Shown: positions 1 through 7,227 of the stretch, in pieces
How positions within the stretch are numbered: the first letter of the stretch is position 1
Layout: every line of letters starts with the position of its first letter
DNA from: Vampirovibrionales bacterium
GTDB taxonomy: Bacteria; Cyanobacteriota; Vampirovibrionia; Vampirovibrionales; JAGQHJ01
Reading direction: 5' to 3'
NCBI GenBank assembly: GCA_025449835.1
Contig: JANWIO010000043.1
Location: forward strand, 1-35,384
DNA length: 35,384 bases
Program-made: the position numbers and the translations under genes
The notes under the pieces: model-generated
Seen by the model: the letters and a program-made list of their open reading frames with translations, nothing else
Told to the model about the DNA's origin: nothing
Database searches by the model: none

Positions 1-508
1 CGTAACGCTTTGCAAAATCATCCCGTACTAGCATCTGTGCCACGGTCATTTTACTCATCAGCTTCAATATATCTTGCAAATCCAGCTTAAACAGCCACTC
101 GCTATTGCGAACCACTTTGGCCTTGGAAACATTAATCACTTTGTCTGCTTGCGCTAAGTATGTCTCTGCATTTTTAACCACATCTTCATTGGTTAAGGCT
201 GGCCGGGTTTCACTTCGACCTGACGGATCACCAATCATTGCCGTGGCATCCCCAATAATCAAAATCACTTCGTGCCCCAACTCTTGAAAAGAGCGAAGTT
301 TCCGAAGCACAACCGTGTGCCCCAAGTGTAAATCTGGACGTGTGGGATCCAAACCAAGCTTTACCTTTAAGGGAACCTTGATCTGGGCAGCATGTTGCAG
401 TTTTTGCGCCAACGTCTCAACGCCGCCTGGCAAAAATTCCCCATGACGGCACAAAAATTCGGCTTGTTGGAGAAAAACCTGATCGATAGTGGGAGAGGTC
501 ATATTCAT
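1..508 (-). CDS. tyrS: Tyrosyl-tRNA synthetase, N-terminal part (runs off window start)
   Basis: Charges tRNA-Tyr with tyrosine in the cytoplasm. About 169 codons are visible. The class I HIGH signature appears as HLGH at residues 61-64, followed by the bacterial TyrRS block [13 protein letters not shown] near residues 86-98, which belongs to the tyrosine/ATP site. The KMSKS loop and the S4-like RNA-binding domain would lie outside the window. The gene continues past base 1, so it is cut by the window edge and is not broken. The start is ATG at 508; a second in-frame ATG at 502 would remove two residues. There is no Shine-Dalgarno site. A TACAAT box ends 7 nt before the ATG at 508, suggesting a leaderless mRNA. 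The upstream lipid-kinase gene ends 54 nt before this start. Confidence 0.95.
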   Translation of the reverse strand, partial: MNMTSPTIDQVFLQQAEFLCRHGEFLPGGVETLAQKLQHAAQIKVPLKVKLGLDPTRPDLHLGHTVVLRKLRSFQELGHEVILIIGDATAMIGDPSGRSETRPALTNEDVVKNAETYLAQADKVINVSKAKVVRNSEWLFKLDLQDILKLMSKMTVAQMLVRDDFAKRY

Positions 509-515
509 AGGTTTT

Positions 516-521
516 ATTGTA
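516..521 (-). promoter_or_regulatory. -10 box of tyrS, leaderless type
   Basis: TACAAT on the minus strand, separated by 7 nt (AAAACCT) from the tyrS ATG. Transcription normally begins 6-8 nt after the -10 box, so it would begin at or next to the start codon. The -35 element is not convincing. Confidence 0.55.
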
Positions 522-562
522 CTGAAAAAAACATCAAATTTCGAATAGAAGGCAAGATTCTA

Positions 563-1549
563 CTAAATGTGGAACAGATCCCGAATCACCAACCAGATGT
601 GATCTCCAATATGATGAAGTGACTCTGCAAGGGGATGCTGCCCTTTTAAATTGGGCACCAATACCGCAATGGCCCCTGGCAAGGCTTCAATCTCAACAGG
701 TGTTGTTCCAATCACATCCCCATCCGCCTGAACTTTAAGCTTGGGACGACTCCGAATCACAATATGCTTGGCCCGAAGGTGGCGGATCCCATCATGGGTA
801 TGGGACAGATTCCGCTTTTGCTGAGACAAAATCTGAATAACATTGGTCCAGTAGTCTGAACGATGACGCGATCCCAGAATACAAATATCAAACAGCCCAT
901 CATCCGGCTTGGCACCAGGGGTGAGGGTAAAATACCGTCCCAACAGGTTTCCGGCATTGGCCACCACCACGCCAATCCCCCTGCAACGGATGAACTCCTC
1001 ATCTGCCTGAATTTCAACAATGGCAAAGGGGGTTTGAAAAGCCCGCTTAACCCCCTGCCAAAAATATGCCAAAACCCCCATGGCCCGTTTTTCAAAAGGA
1101 TGTACACCCGCCATAATCTCAGCATCCAAACCTGCCCCTGCCATCAAGGCAAAATGTCGATCATTAATCCGCCCCACGTCAATCCGATGGGGTACACCCT
1201 TTAAAGCTGTCTCCAAAGCGCCTTTTAAATGGGTGGGAATTCCCAAATTGCTGGCCAAACGGTTGCCAGTCCCAACCGGAATAATCCCCAGTTGAAGATG
1301 AGGATAGGGGAGAATGGCCGTAATCACTTCAATCACCGTTCCGTCACCACCGGCTGCAATGACGCGATCCAATTGTTCTTGCTGAGTCGCAATTTCCTGC
1401 CGCATCGCCTCAATATCATCGGTCACCAACAATTGAACCCGCGTGCGAAGGCTGGCAGGATAATGCATCAGCTCTTCTTGAATAATTTTTTCAAGGGTTT
1501 CGCTAGAAAGGGCACCAGCCCGCTTGTTGATAATGAGCAATGCATTCAT
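563..1549 (-). CDS. Lipid kinase of the diacylglycerol kinase / YegS family
   Basis: A 328-residue cytoplasmic kinase that probably phosphorylates a lipid such as diacylglycerol. The nucleotide-binding signature GGDGT is at residues 67-71 and the family motif PVGTGNRLA at 91-99 (usually PxGTGNDxA). The N-terminal strand LLIINKRAG is typical of the DAGK catalytic domain. The second, beta-rich domain ends near residue 305 with QADGDVIGTTPVEIE. The final ~25 residues are an amphipathic tail of unknown role. Length fits the family (about 290-340). The start is ATG at 1549, without a Shine-Dalgarno site but 8 nt after a TACAAT box. Upstream is the AMIN-like gene (58 nt gap) and downstream tyrS. 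Exact substrate cannot be told from sequence; sphingoid-base kinases share the fold. Confidence 0.88.
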   Translation of the reverse strand: MNALLIINKRAGALSSETLEKIIQEELMHYPASLRTRVQLLVTDDIEAMRQEIATQQEQLDRVIAAGGDGTVIEVITAILPYPHLQLGIIPVGTGNRLASNLGIPTHLKGALETALKGVPHRIDVGRINDRHFALMAGAGLDAEIMAGVHPFEKRAMGVLAYFWQGVKRAFQTPFAIVEIQADEEFIRCRGIGVVVANAGNLLGRYFTLTPGAKPDDGLFDICILGSRHRSDYWTNVIQILSQQKRNLSHTHDGIRHLRAKHIVIRSRPKLKVQADGDVIGTTPVEIEALPGAIAVLVPNLKGQHPLAESLHHIGDHIWLVIRDLFHI

Positions 1550-1557
1550 ATGGGGTT

Positions 1558-1563
1558 ATTGTA
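1558..1563 (-). promoter_or_regulatory. -10 box of the lipid kinase gene, leaderless type
   Basis: GGGTACAAT on the minus strand, with 8 nt between the box and the ATG at 1549. Same arrangement as tyrS and the AMIN-like gene. The -35 element is weak. Confidence 0.5.
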
Positions 1564-1607
1564 CCCAGTCACCAAGAAAATGAACACTTCTTTTACAGAA
1601 ATACGCT

Positions 1608-3116
1608 TTAACTGGGACGTTTTAAAAATTGGTTAAAGTCATTCGTATTGTTGGGTGCCACAACATTGTTTCGTTTTTTGGGCTTCGGACCCCCTTGAAG
1701 GTTAGGTGCCTTGCGTGATAACGGGAATGGCGCTGAAATATACGGATTTACTCGAACAGCAAGGCCTCGTTTAACAGCAGTCGCAATAGAATCAGCTGGT
1801 TTTGCCAGCAATTCATTGGAGGGATAGGCCATTTTGGGAATTTCTCGTTGAGGAGATACCCGTGGTGGCTTTTGTGCCACTTCTAAAGCTGGTTTCGGTT
1901 GGGGTGAAAGAATTTTTTCTGGGGCCTGCGTTTCTGGAGCAGGTTTTACTCTTTCAGCGGTTAAATATTCCACAAAGGTTTCCGGCTCAGGCGTTTGGAC
2001 CACAGGTTCTTCAAAATATTCTGTGGGTTGGGCTTCTTCAGGCTCAGCAACCGCTACCCTTTGGGCCATTTTCCGTTTGACCCGAATGGCTAAAACAACC
2101 GTTATCAGAATTAAAGCGCCCAGCAAACCAATGGACACAAAGATCCATTGAATGATGGAATCCGTTAAGGTGCGGTGATGGGAGGGGGCCGGTTCTGTTA
2201 AGGGGTTGGCCTGCTGCATTTCCCTGGCTGGAGACGCTTTGGGCTGAACCGTTTCAGGTTGGGCTTTTTCCGGTGACGCCGTTTGTTGATTTTGGTTTCC
2301 AGCTTGCTCCAGGTAGTTATAGCCTTCAGACGTTTTTGTCGTTGCAATTTGAGACTTTTGGTCTTTCCCCTCAGAGGATTTTTCCTCAACAATAATGGGT
2401 TGTTTTTGCGATAAAGCTGACTGCGGCGGGGTTGTTACAGTTGTGGGCGCTGGTTGAACCGTTGCCAATTTGGAGGTTGAAGCTACCTTGGGGACCACAT
2501 AAGGGTGAGGCTTTACAGCTACTTTCCGTGGAACCGGCCGTTTGGCAGTCGCATGATGCACAACAAGGGCAGTGGCAATTCGTTTTGGTTTTGGCTTAGC
2601 AGCTATTTTCTGGGATGTTTTGGCCTTAGCTTCCACATGAGACTTTGCCGGAAGCTGGTGTTTTAATTTTGAAAATAGCGAATCAACCTCTGCTTTGGGC
2701 GGCTTTAATAAGGCCATTGGAGAGAGCGGAACCGGCAGATTTGATTGAGGCACCTGTGAGGTAAATCGAACCTCGTAAGGTGAATTAGGGTGTTTTCCCC
2801 CTTTGATTTGAATCTGAAGCCCTTGGCTTGTTTGCTGAATAATGGCCGTTGCCCCCGTTTCAGGACTTTTTAATGGTGGAATCCCATCAACTTGAAACGC
2901 CCTTGGCAAGGTAGCATTTGGCAATGTAATGTTATAGCTGTTATCAGGAAGAGTTTTAACTTCATAAGGCTGACCTGCAGGCATATCCAGAAGCACTTCC
3001 ACTTTATTGCCCACAGGCTTTATCTGAATCCCATTCAGTTGGGCTGCCCAAACCAAGCCCCCCACCATCAAGGACACTGTTAAACTAGAAGCTAGGATAA
3101 ACAATCTGCGTCTCAT
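1608..3116 (-). CDS. Exported AMIN-like single-pass membrane protein, Pro/Lys/Gln-rich
   Basis: I do not recognise a named gene. The 502-residue product begins with a positively charged signal peptide or anchor (residues 1-25, ending VWAAQ). Next comes a beta-rich domain at about 26-120 that resembles the AMIN domain used for periplasmic envelope localisation. A long low-complexity linker rich in K, P, Q, A and T follows (140-315), then one clear transmembrane helix at about 320-345 followed by RVKRK. The last ~155 residues are an acidic then basic, proline-rich tail. The layout suggests a periplasmic sensor domain joined to a cytoplasmic tail through a flexible linker, as in FimV-like or AMIN-containing envelope proteins; that comparison is inference. 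Start ATG at 3116 follows a TACAAT box by 6 nt. Confidence 0.75.
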   Translation of the reverse strand: MRRRLFILASSLTVSLMVGGLVWAAQLNGIQIKPVGNKVEVLLDMPAGQPYEVKTLPDNSYNITLPNATLPRAFQVDGIPPLKSPETGATAIIQQTSQGLQIQIKGGKHPNSPYEVRFTSQVPQSNLPVPLSPMALLKPPKAEVDSLFSKLKHQLPAKSHVEAKAKTSQKIAAKPKPKRIATALVVHHATAKRPVPRKVAVKPHPYVVPKVASTSKLATVQPAPTTVTTPPQSALSQKQPIIVEEKSSEGKDQKSQIATTKTSEGYNYLEQAGNQNQQTASPEKAQPETVQPKASPAREMQQANPLTEPAPSHHRTLTDSIIQWIFVSIGLLGALILITVVLAIRVKRKMAQRVAVAEPEEAQPTEYFEEPVVQTPEPETFVEYLTAERVKPAPETQAPEKILSPQPKPALEVAQKPPRVSPQREIPKMAYPSNELLAKPADSIATAVKRGLAVRVNPYISAPFPLSRKAPNLQGGPKPKKRNNVVAPNNTNDFNQFLKRPS

Positions 3117-3122
3117 ACATCT

Positions 3123-3128
3123 ATTGTA
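3123..3128 (-). promoter_or_regulatory. -10 box of the AMIN-like gene, leaderless type
   Basis: GAGTACAAT on the minus strand, 6 nt before the ATG at 3116. No ribosome-binding site lies between box and start, so initiation on a leaderless mRNA is expected. Confidence 0.55.
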
Positions 3129-3180
3129 CTCAAGGTCTTCTAAATCGCATAATGGATTTTAAAAATATCCACCAAACAAC

Positions 3181-3186
3181 GGAGGG
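3181..3186 (+). promoter_or_regulatory. Shine-Dalgarno site deciding the CTG start of glycerate kinase
   Basis: GGAGGG, 8 nt before the CTG at 3195. No similarly placed site precedes the ATG at 3240 apart from a purine run (GGAAAGAGAG), and that ATG would remove conserved N-terminal residues. Confidence 0.6.
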
Positions 3187-3194
3187 ACCAAAAC

Positions 3195-4352
3195 CTGCAC
3201 CCAAAGCTTCTGATCTGCTCCACCGCGTGGAAAGAGAGTATGACGCCTGGCCAGGTCAATAACATTGTGGCCAGTGTGTTAAAATCTCATTTCCCACACT
3301 GGGATATCCAGTGTCTCCCCCTCTCCGATGGGGGTGATGGTTGGCTTGAAGCAATGTCTGCGTCAAATTCAGAAGGCTATCAGGAGAAGAGCATTTCTGT
3401 TTTAGGCCCTATACCCTCTCAGCAGGTATCAGCCCAGTATTTGTGGTCAGCAAAAAACCGACAGCTTTTAATTGAAGCCGCTGAAATTCATGGAATGCGT
3501 CGTTTACCCCAGTCAAAGCGAGCGCCCTTAACGGCAACCGCTTACGGTGTTGGAGAAGCGTTTCAACAGTTGGTCCAACGTCACCCGGAAGCTGTGGAAA
3601 TTATTCTATCTGTGGGAGGGAGTGCCTCTATTGATGGGGGCTTTGGTTTCTTACAAGCCATGGGATGGCAATTTTATGATGCCTCAGGTGGCCTCCTCCC
3701 AGCGCCTTTGGGGGGTGGCAATTTACCCCATATTCAGCGGGTTGTGCCGTATGAGATGGCAAAAGACTTCCCTGCCGTAACCCTTCTGGTAGATGTGGAA
3801 ACACCCTTTGCAGATGCTCCCAAAGTGTTTGGACCACAAAAAGGCGCTTCCCCTTTAGAAGTTGAGATGCTCACCCAGGCCTTTCAGCGGGTGGGCAAGC
3901 TTGCTGATCCAGAGCAACACTTTTTTAATCAGCCCGGCACTGGGGCGGCAGGCGGTTTAAGTTTTGGTGTTTTAATGGGATGTCCAAAAGTGATGATGCT
4001 ACCTGGCATCGAATGGGTTGCACAGCAGCTTCAGCTCGACTCACACTGGGCAGATGCAGATTTAATCATCACAGGCGAAGGGCGATTTGATGAAACCTCT
4101 TTAATGGGGAAGGGAACAGGCTATTTGATTCAACAAGCTAGGCAATCTCAAAAACCCTTGATTATCCTTTGTGGACAAAATACTGCTTCCCAAAGCTTGC
4201 CGCCCAATATAACGGTTTGGGCCTTGTCATCGCCCAACGATCCGGTTAGCCAACAAGACTTGGCGGCAGCACCGGCTAAGCTGAGGCAGTTGATTTTGGC
4301 GAAGTTATCAACCATTGAACAAATGCTTGCATCGCCGCAGGCCGAAAACTAG
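3195..4352 (+). CDS. Glycerate kinase (GlxK/GarK type), probable CTG start
   Basis: Phosphorylates D-glycerate with ATP. Signature motifs of the family are all present in order: LSDGGDGW, VGGSASIDGGFGF, GPQKGAS, GTGAAGGLSFG and ITGEGRFDETSLMGKG. The first in-frame ATG (3240) lies inside the first conserved helix and would delete the opening strand. Upstream codons read LLICSTAWKESMTPGQV, which matches the family start IAPDSFKGSLSA..V. No ATG, GTG or TTG is available upstream, because a TAA stop occurs at 3150. A CTG at 3195 lies 8 nt after a good Shine-Dalgarno GGAGGG (3181-3186), so I place the start there (385 residues, normal length). The 3' end overlaps nagZ on the other strand by 77 bp. 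Confidence 0.88.
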   Translation: MHPKLLICSTAWKESMTPGQVNNIVASVLKSHFPHWDIQCLPLSDGGDGWLEAMSASNSEGYQEKSISVLGPIPSQQVSAQYLWSAKNRQLLIEAAEIHGMRRLPQSKRAPLTATAYGVGEAFQQLVQRHPEAVEIILSVGGSASIDGGFGFLQAMGWQFYDASGGLLPAPLGGGNLPHIQRVVPYEMAKDFPAVTLLVDVETPFADAPKVFGPQKGASPLEVEMLTQAFQRVGKLADPEQHFFNQPGTGAAGGLSFGVLMGCPKVMMLPGIEWVAQQLQLDSHWADADLIITGEGRFDETSLMGKGTGYLIQQARQSQKPLIILCGQNTASQSLPPNITVWALSSPNDPVSQQDLAAAPAKLRQLILAKLSTIEQMLASPQAEN

Positions 4353-5850
4353 GAAGCTGGACATGAATCCAAGGACGCGACAATACATCTCGGTCGGTGG
4401 GCATACCACAAGAGGCCAAAATCATTTTAGCCTGCGGGTGCTGAGACTTTAGCTTTTCGTAATAGGCCACTTGTTCGGGATGCAGGTGACTGTTAAACGC
4501 CACAAACACCAAGGTGTCTAAGGGTACCTGTGGCCAAGCTTCTTCGATAAAAGGCGTATCGCCCGTAACAGGATACAAGTGATGTGCCTTGGGGGAAACG
4601 CCATAATACTGGCACCAGCCTAACAGATCCCGACCTTTGATGGCATCCGGTTGATAATGACGCATGGTGTTTCGATCTGGCGCCACTAAGGCCCATTGGG
4701 ATTGGGTACTAAAAGGTAGGGGGCTGATAAACTGATGGTGAAACTCAATGAAAGCCGCTTCTGCCCATTGCAAGGCCAAAGCTGCACAAGCTTCATTTGA
4801 AACAGTCACTTCCGGATAATCATACACCGGCACCTGCGCCAAAAAAGCTTTGGTGTTCAGGATCCGTTCCAATTTTTCATCCAACAGTGCTTCAGAAAAC
4901 TTCCCTTGTTGCACCCGGCTTACCAGAGCCTCAAAGGCATAGAGGGCTTCAGGTAAGGCTCGACGGTACACTAAAATATCTGCCCCAGCCTCTAAAGCCA
5001 TTAAGGCAACTTCCAACGGATCAGAATCACCCCAAACGGCTCCCATCATCAGATCATCCGTAAAAATTAAACCCTTAAATTTAAGTTTGCTCCGAAGCAG
5101 TTGGGTTAACATCGGCTGAGAAAGAGAGGCTGGGATCTTGGGATCAGCTCCAAGAAGCTTCGCCAACTGCGGGTATAGACCATGGGCAGCTAAAACCGCT
5201 GAAAGCTGGTCTTGAATCAAGGCTTCATAAGGTGCAAGCTCTTCTTCCGACCAATGGTCAAAGGTGGGCAATGCCAAATGAGAATCAATAGTACCTGAGC
5301 CATGCCCAGGGAAATGCTTGGCCACAGGCAAAACCCCGGCCTCCAGATGGGTTTTCATCACAATCCGGGCAAAGGGCAGCACTTCATTGGCTTGGCTTCC
5401 AAAGGCCCGCACCCCAATAATGGGATTCATCACCTCTTTGTTGAGATCCACTGTCGGGGCAAAGTTCAGGGTAAAGCCAAGCCAGCGCAACCGACGGGCC
5501 ACTTCTCGATGGACCTGCTCACAAAAATGAACATCCTGCTTTAAGCCAAACACCACCGGCATAATCCCTGTGGGAAAAAGCCAATGGGGTAAGCGCTCAA
5601 CTTGTCCCCCTTCCTGATCAATCCCAACAAAGGGTGGTGGGCCACCTTGAAACCGGTGGGTCTGGTCACTTAAAAAATCTCTCAGGTCCATGGCGGTTTC
5701 AAAGGGCTGTAAATGATGGCGAAAGAGCAGTAAGCCCCCCAAACCGTAACGATAAAAGGGCTCAATCTCCTGGGTCAGGTCAGTGCTATCACTCCCCAGC
5801 ATAAAAAGCTGAGCCACTTTTTCTTCAAGTCGAAGCTGAGGCCATCTCAT
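4276..5850 (-). CDS. nagZ: Beta-N-acetylhexosaminidase, glycoside hydrolase family 3 (NagZ-like)
   Basis: Removes terminal N-acetylglucosamine from muropeptides during peptidoglycan recycling. The GH3 barrel shows the NagZ signature KHFPGHG with downstream DSH (about residues 178-191), whose histidine acts in catalysis. The FTDDLMMGAV motif near residue 264 carries the nucleophile aspartate. The early block GIDQEGGQVERL is also characteristic. At 524 residues it is longer than the single-domain E. coli enzyme (about 340), so it has an extra C-terminal domain as in some Gram-positive homologues. I use ATG at 5850, which overlaps the mnmE stop as ATGA and indicates translational coupling; a TTG four codons upstream is less likely. 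No lipobox or signal peptide is seen, so it is probably cytoplasmic. Confidence 0.9.
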   Translation of the reverse strand: MRWPQLRLEEKVAQLFMLGSDSTDLTQEIEPFYRYGLGGLLLFRHHLQPFETAMDLRDFLSDQTHRFQGGPPPFVGIDQEGGQVERLPHWLFPTGIMPVVFGLKQDVHFCEQVHREVARRLRWLGFTLNFAPTVDLNKEVMNPIIGVRAFGSQANEVLPFARIVMKTHLEAGVLPVAKHFPGHGSGTIDSHLALPTFDHWSEEELAPYEALIQDQLSAVLAAHGLYPQLAKLLGADPKIPASLSQPMLTQLLRSKLKFKGLIFTDDLMMGAVWGDSDPLEVALMALEAGADILVYRRALPEALYAFEALVSRVQQGKFSEALLDEKLERILNTKAFLAQVPVYDYPEVTVSNEACAALALQWAEAAFIEFHHQFISPLPFSTQSQWALVAPDRNTMRHYQPDAIKGRDLLGWCQYYGVSPKAHHLYPVTGDTPFIEEAWPQVPLDTLVFVAFNSHLHPEQVAYYEKLKSQHPQAKMILASCGMPTDRDVLSRPWIHVQLPSFRPAAMQAFVQWLITSPKSTASA

Positions 5851-7223
5851 TTGCCAACACAAAACCTCGAAAAAACAGAATCTAAAACCATCTCAGTGGT
5901 ATCTTGACCCAAAAGTCCTTGAAGTTCCAGCAAGGCATTGGTTAAAGGCACCGTGGCCAAATCCAGGGGAATTTCAGGCTGACTTAAGGTCTGAGCTGCG
6001 TCAGACACTTCTTGCTGTACCAATTTCAGGTGATGAAGCTGACGTTGGGACAATAAAAAACTCATTTCCGTGGGATCTGGAAGTTTTTCAACCGTCTGTT
6101 CCAACCAGCCTTGCAATTGTTCAATACCTTGGCCAGATTGCGCCGAGACCTGAAGCACCGGCCAGTTTGTTGCCGGGGGTTCTGACCCCAGATTGGATTG
6201 AAATTGTGGGGCATCCGCTTTGTTTTGAAGAATCACCCCATGGGCCGCCTGAATTTTACTCAAAAGTTGGTGATCTGCTGAGGTGAGCCCTTGGGAGCCA
6301 TCTAACACATACACCACAGCCTGTGCAGACTCAATGGCCTGCCAGCTCCGCTCAACACCTAAAATTTCAACCCGATCAGCCGTCTCTCGAAGTCCTGCCG
6401 TATCCACCAACGTAACAGGAATCCCTTTTAATGAAAGGGTCTCCCGGATAATATCCCGGGTGGTGCCCGCAATTTCTGTCACAATAGAACGTTCTGATGC
6501 CAGGAGGGCATTGAAAATGGAGGATTTTCCAGCATTGGGCAAGCCAATAATGGCCACTTCAACCCCATCTCGAAACACCTGATTACGGCGATTGAGGTCT
6601 AATTGCTGGTGGATGTCTTGTGAAAGCGCTTCTAACTGTTGTGTCAAAGGCAGCCGCTCCGGCTCTTCTACCTCTTCGGGGAAATCAATGCTGGCGGTTA
6701 AATCGGCTTGAATACGAGCGATTTGGGCTAAATAAGTCTGCAACAAAGTACTTAGGCTTCGGTAATGCAAATTGTGCGCAGAAAGCTTCACCAAAGCTTC
6801 CCCCTGGGCATGAATCAAATCCAAAACCGACTCGGCTTGGGCCAGATCAAGCCTGCCGCTAAGTAGCGCCCTCCGGGTAAACTCACCAGCTGTAGCGGCC
6901 TCGGCCCCATGAATCAAGCAGAGGTTTAAAATTGCCCTGGAGAGATACAATCCCCCATGGCAGTGAATTTCAACACAATCTTCTCCGGTATAACTGTGTG
7001 GTGCCTGAAAAGGCAAAAATAAAACTTCGTCTAAAACCTGCTGGTCCAGGGGGTCCATAATCCAATCCAAGCACACCCGGCCAGGTGTCCATTGTTTTTT
7101 CCCCTGAGAAAGGCCCTGGGCAATATCCCAACTCCTAGGGCCGCTCAGCCGAATGATTGCCACCCCACCCGTTCCGCGTGGTGTGGCAATGGCTGCAATG
7201 GTGGTTTCAGAGAAATCAGACAT
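5847..7223 (-). CDS. mnmE: tRNA modification GTPase MnmE (TrmE)
   Basis: With MnmG it makes the 5-carboxymethylaminomethyl or related modification at the wobble uridine of certain tRNAs. The 458-residue protein has the N-terminal folate-binding domain starting ETTIAAIATPRGTGGVAIIR. A helical domain follows, holding an inserted G domain with P-loop GLPNAGKS (227-234), GTTRD (253-257) and DTAGLR (274-279). The C-terminal CVGK carries the essential cysteine. Length is normal. It is the middle gene of mutS-mnmE-nagZ: its start lies 4 nt after the mutS stop and its stop overlaps the nagZ start. No Shine-Dalgarno is obvious before the ATG, consistent with coupling to mutS translation. Confidence 0.97.
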   Translation of the reverse strand: MSDFSETTIAAIATPRGTGGVAIIRLSGPRSWDIAQGLSQGKKQWTPGRVCLDWIMDPLDQQVLDEVLFLPFQAPHSYTGEDCVEIHCHGGLYLSRAILNLCLIHGAEAATAGEFTRRALLSGRLDLAQAESVLDLIHAQGEALVKLSAHNLHYRSLSTLLQTYLAQIARIQADLTASIDFPEEVEEPERLPLTQQLEALSQDIHQQLDLNRRNQVFRDGVEVAIIGLPNAGKSSIFNALLASERSIVTEIAGTTRDIIRETLSLKGIPVTLVDTAGLRETADRVEILGVERSWQAIESAQAVVYVLDGSQGLTSADHQLLSKIQAAHGVILQNKADAPQFQSNLGSEPPATNWPVLQVSAQSGQGIEQLQGWLEQTVEKLPDPTEMSFLLSQRQLHHLKLVQQEVSDAAQTLSQPEIPLDLATVPLTNALLELQGLLGQDTTEMVLDSVFSRFCVGK

Positions 7224-7227
7224 CAGG

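Noticed and set aside
3240-3242. ATG as start of glycerate kinase
   Set aside because: It would remove the conserved first strand and substrate-loop residues encoded just upstream in the same frame.
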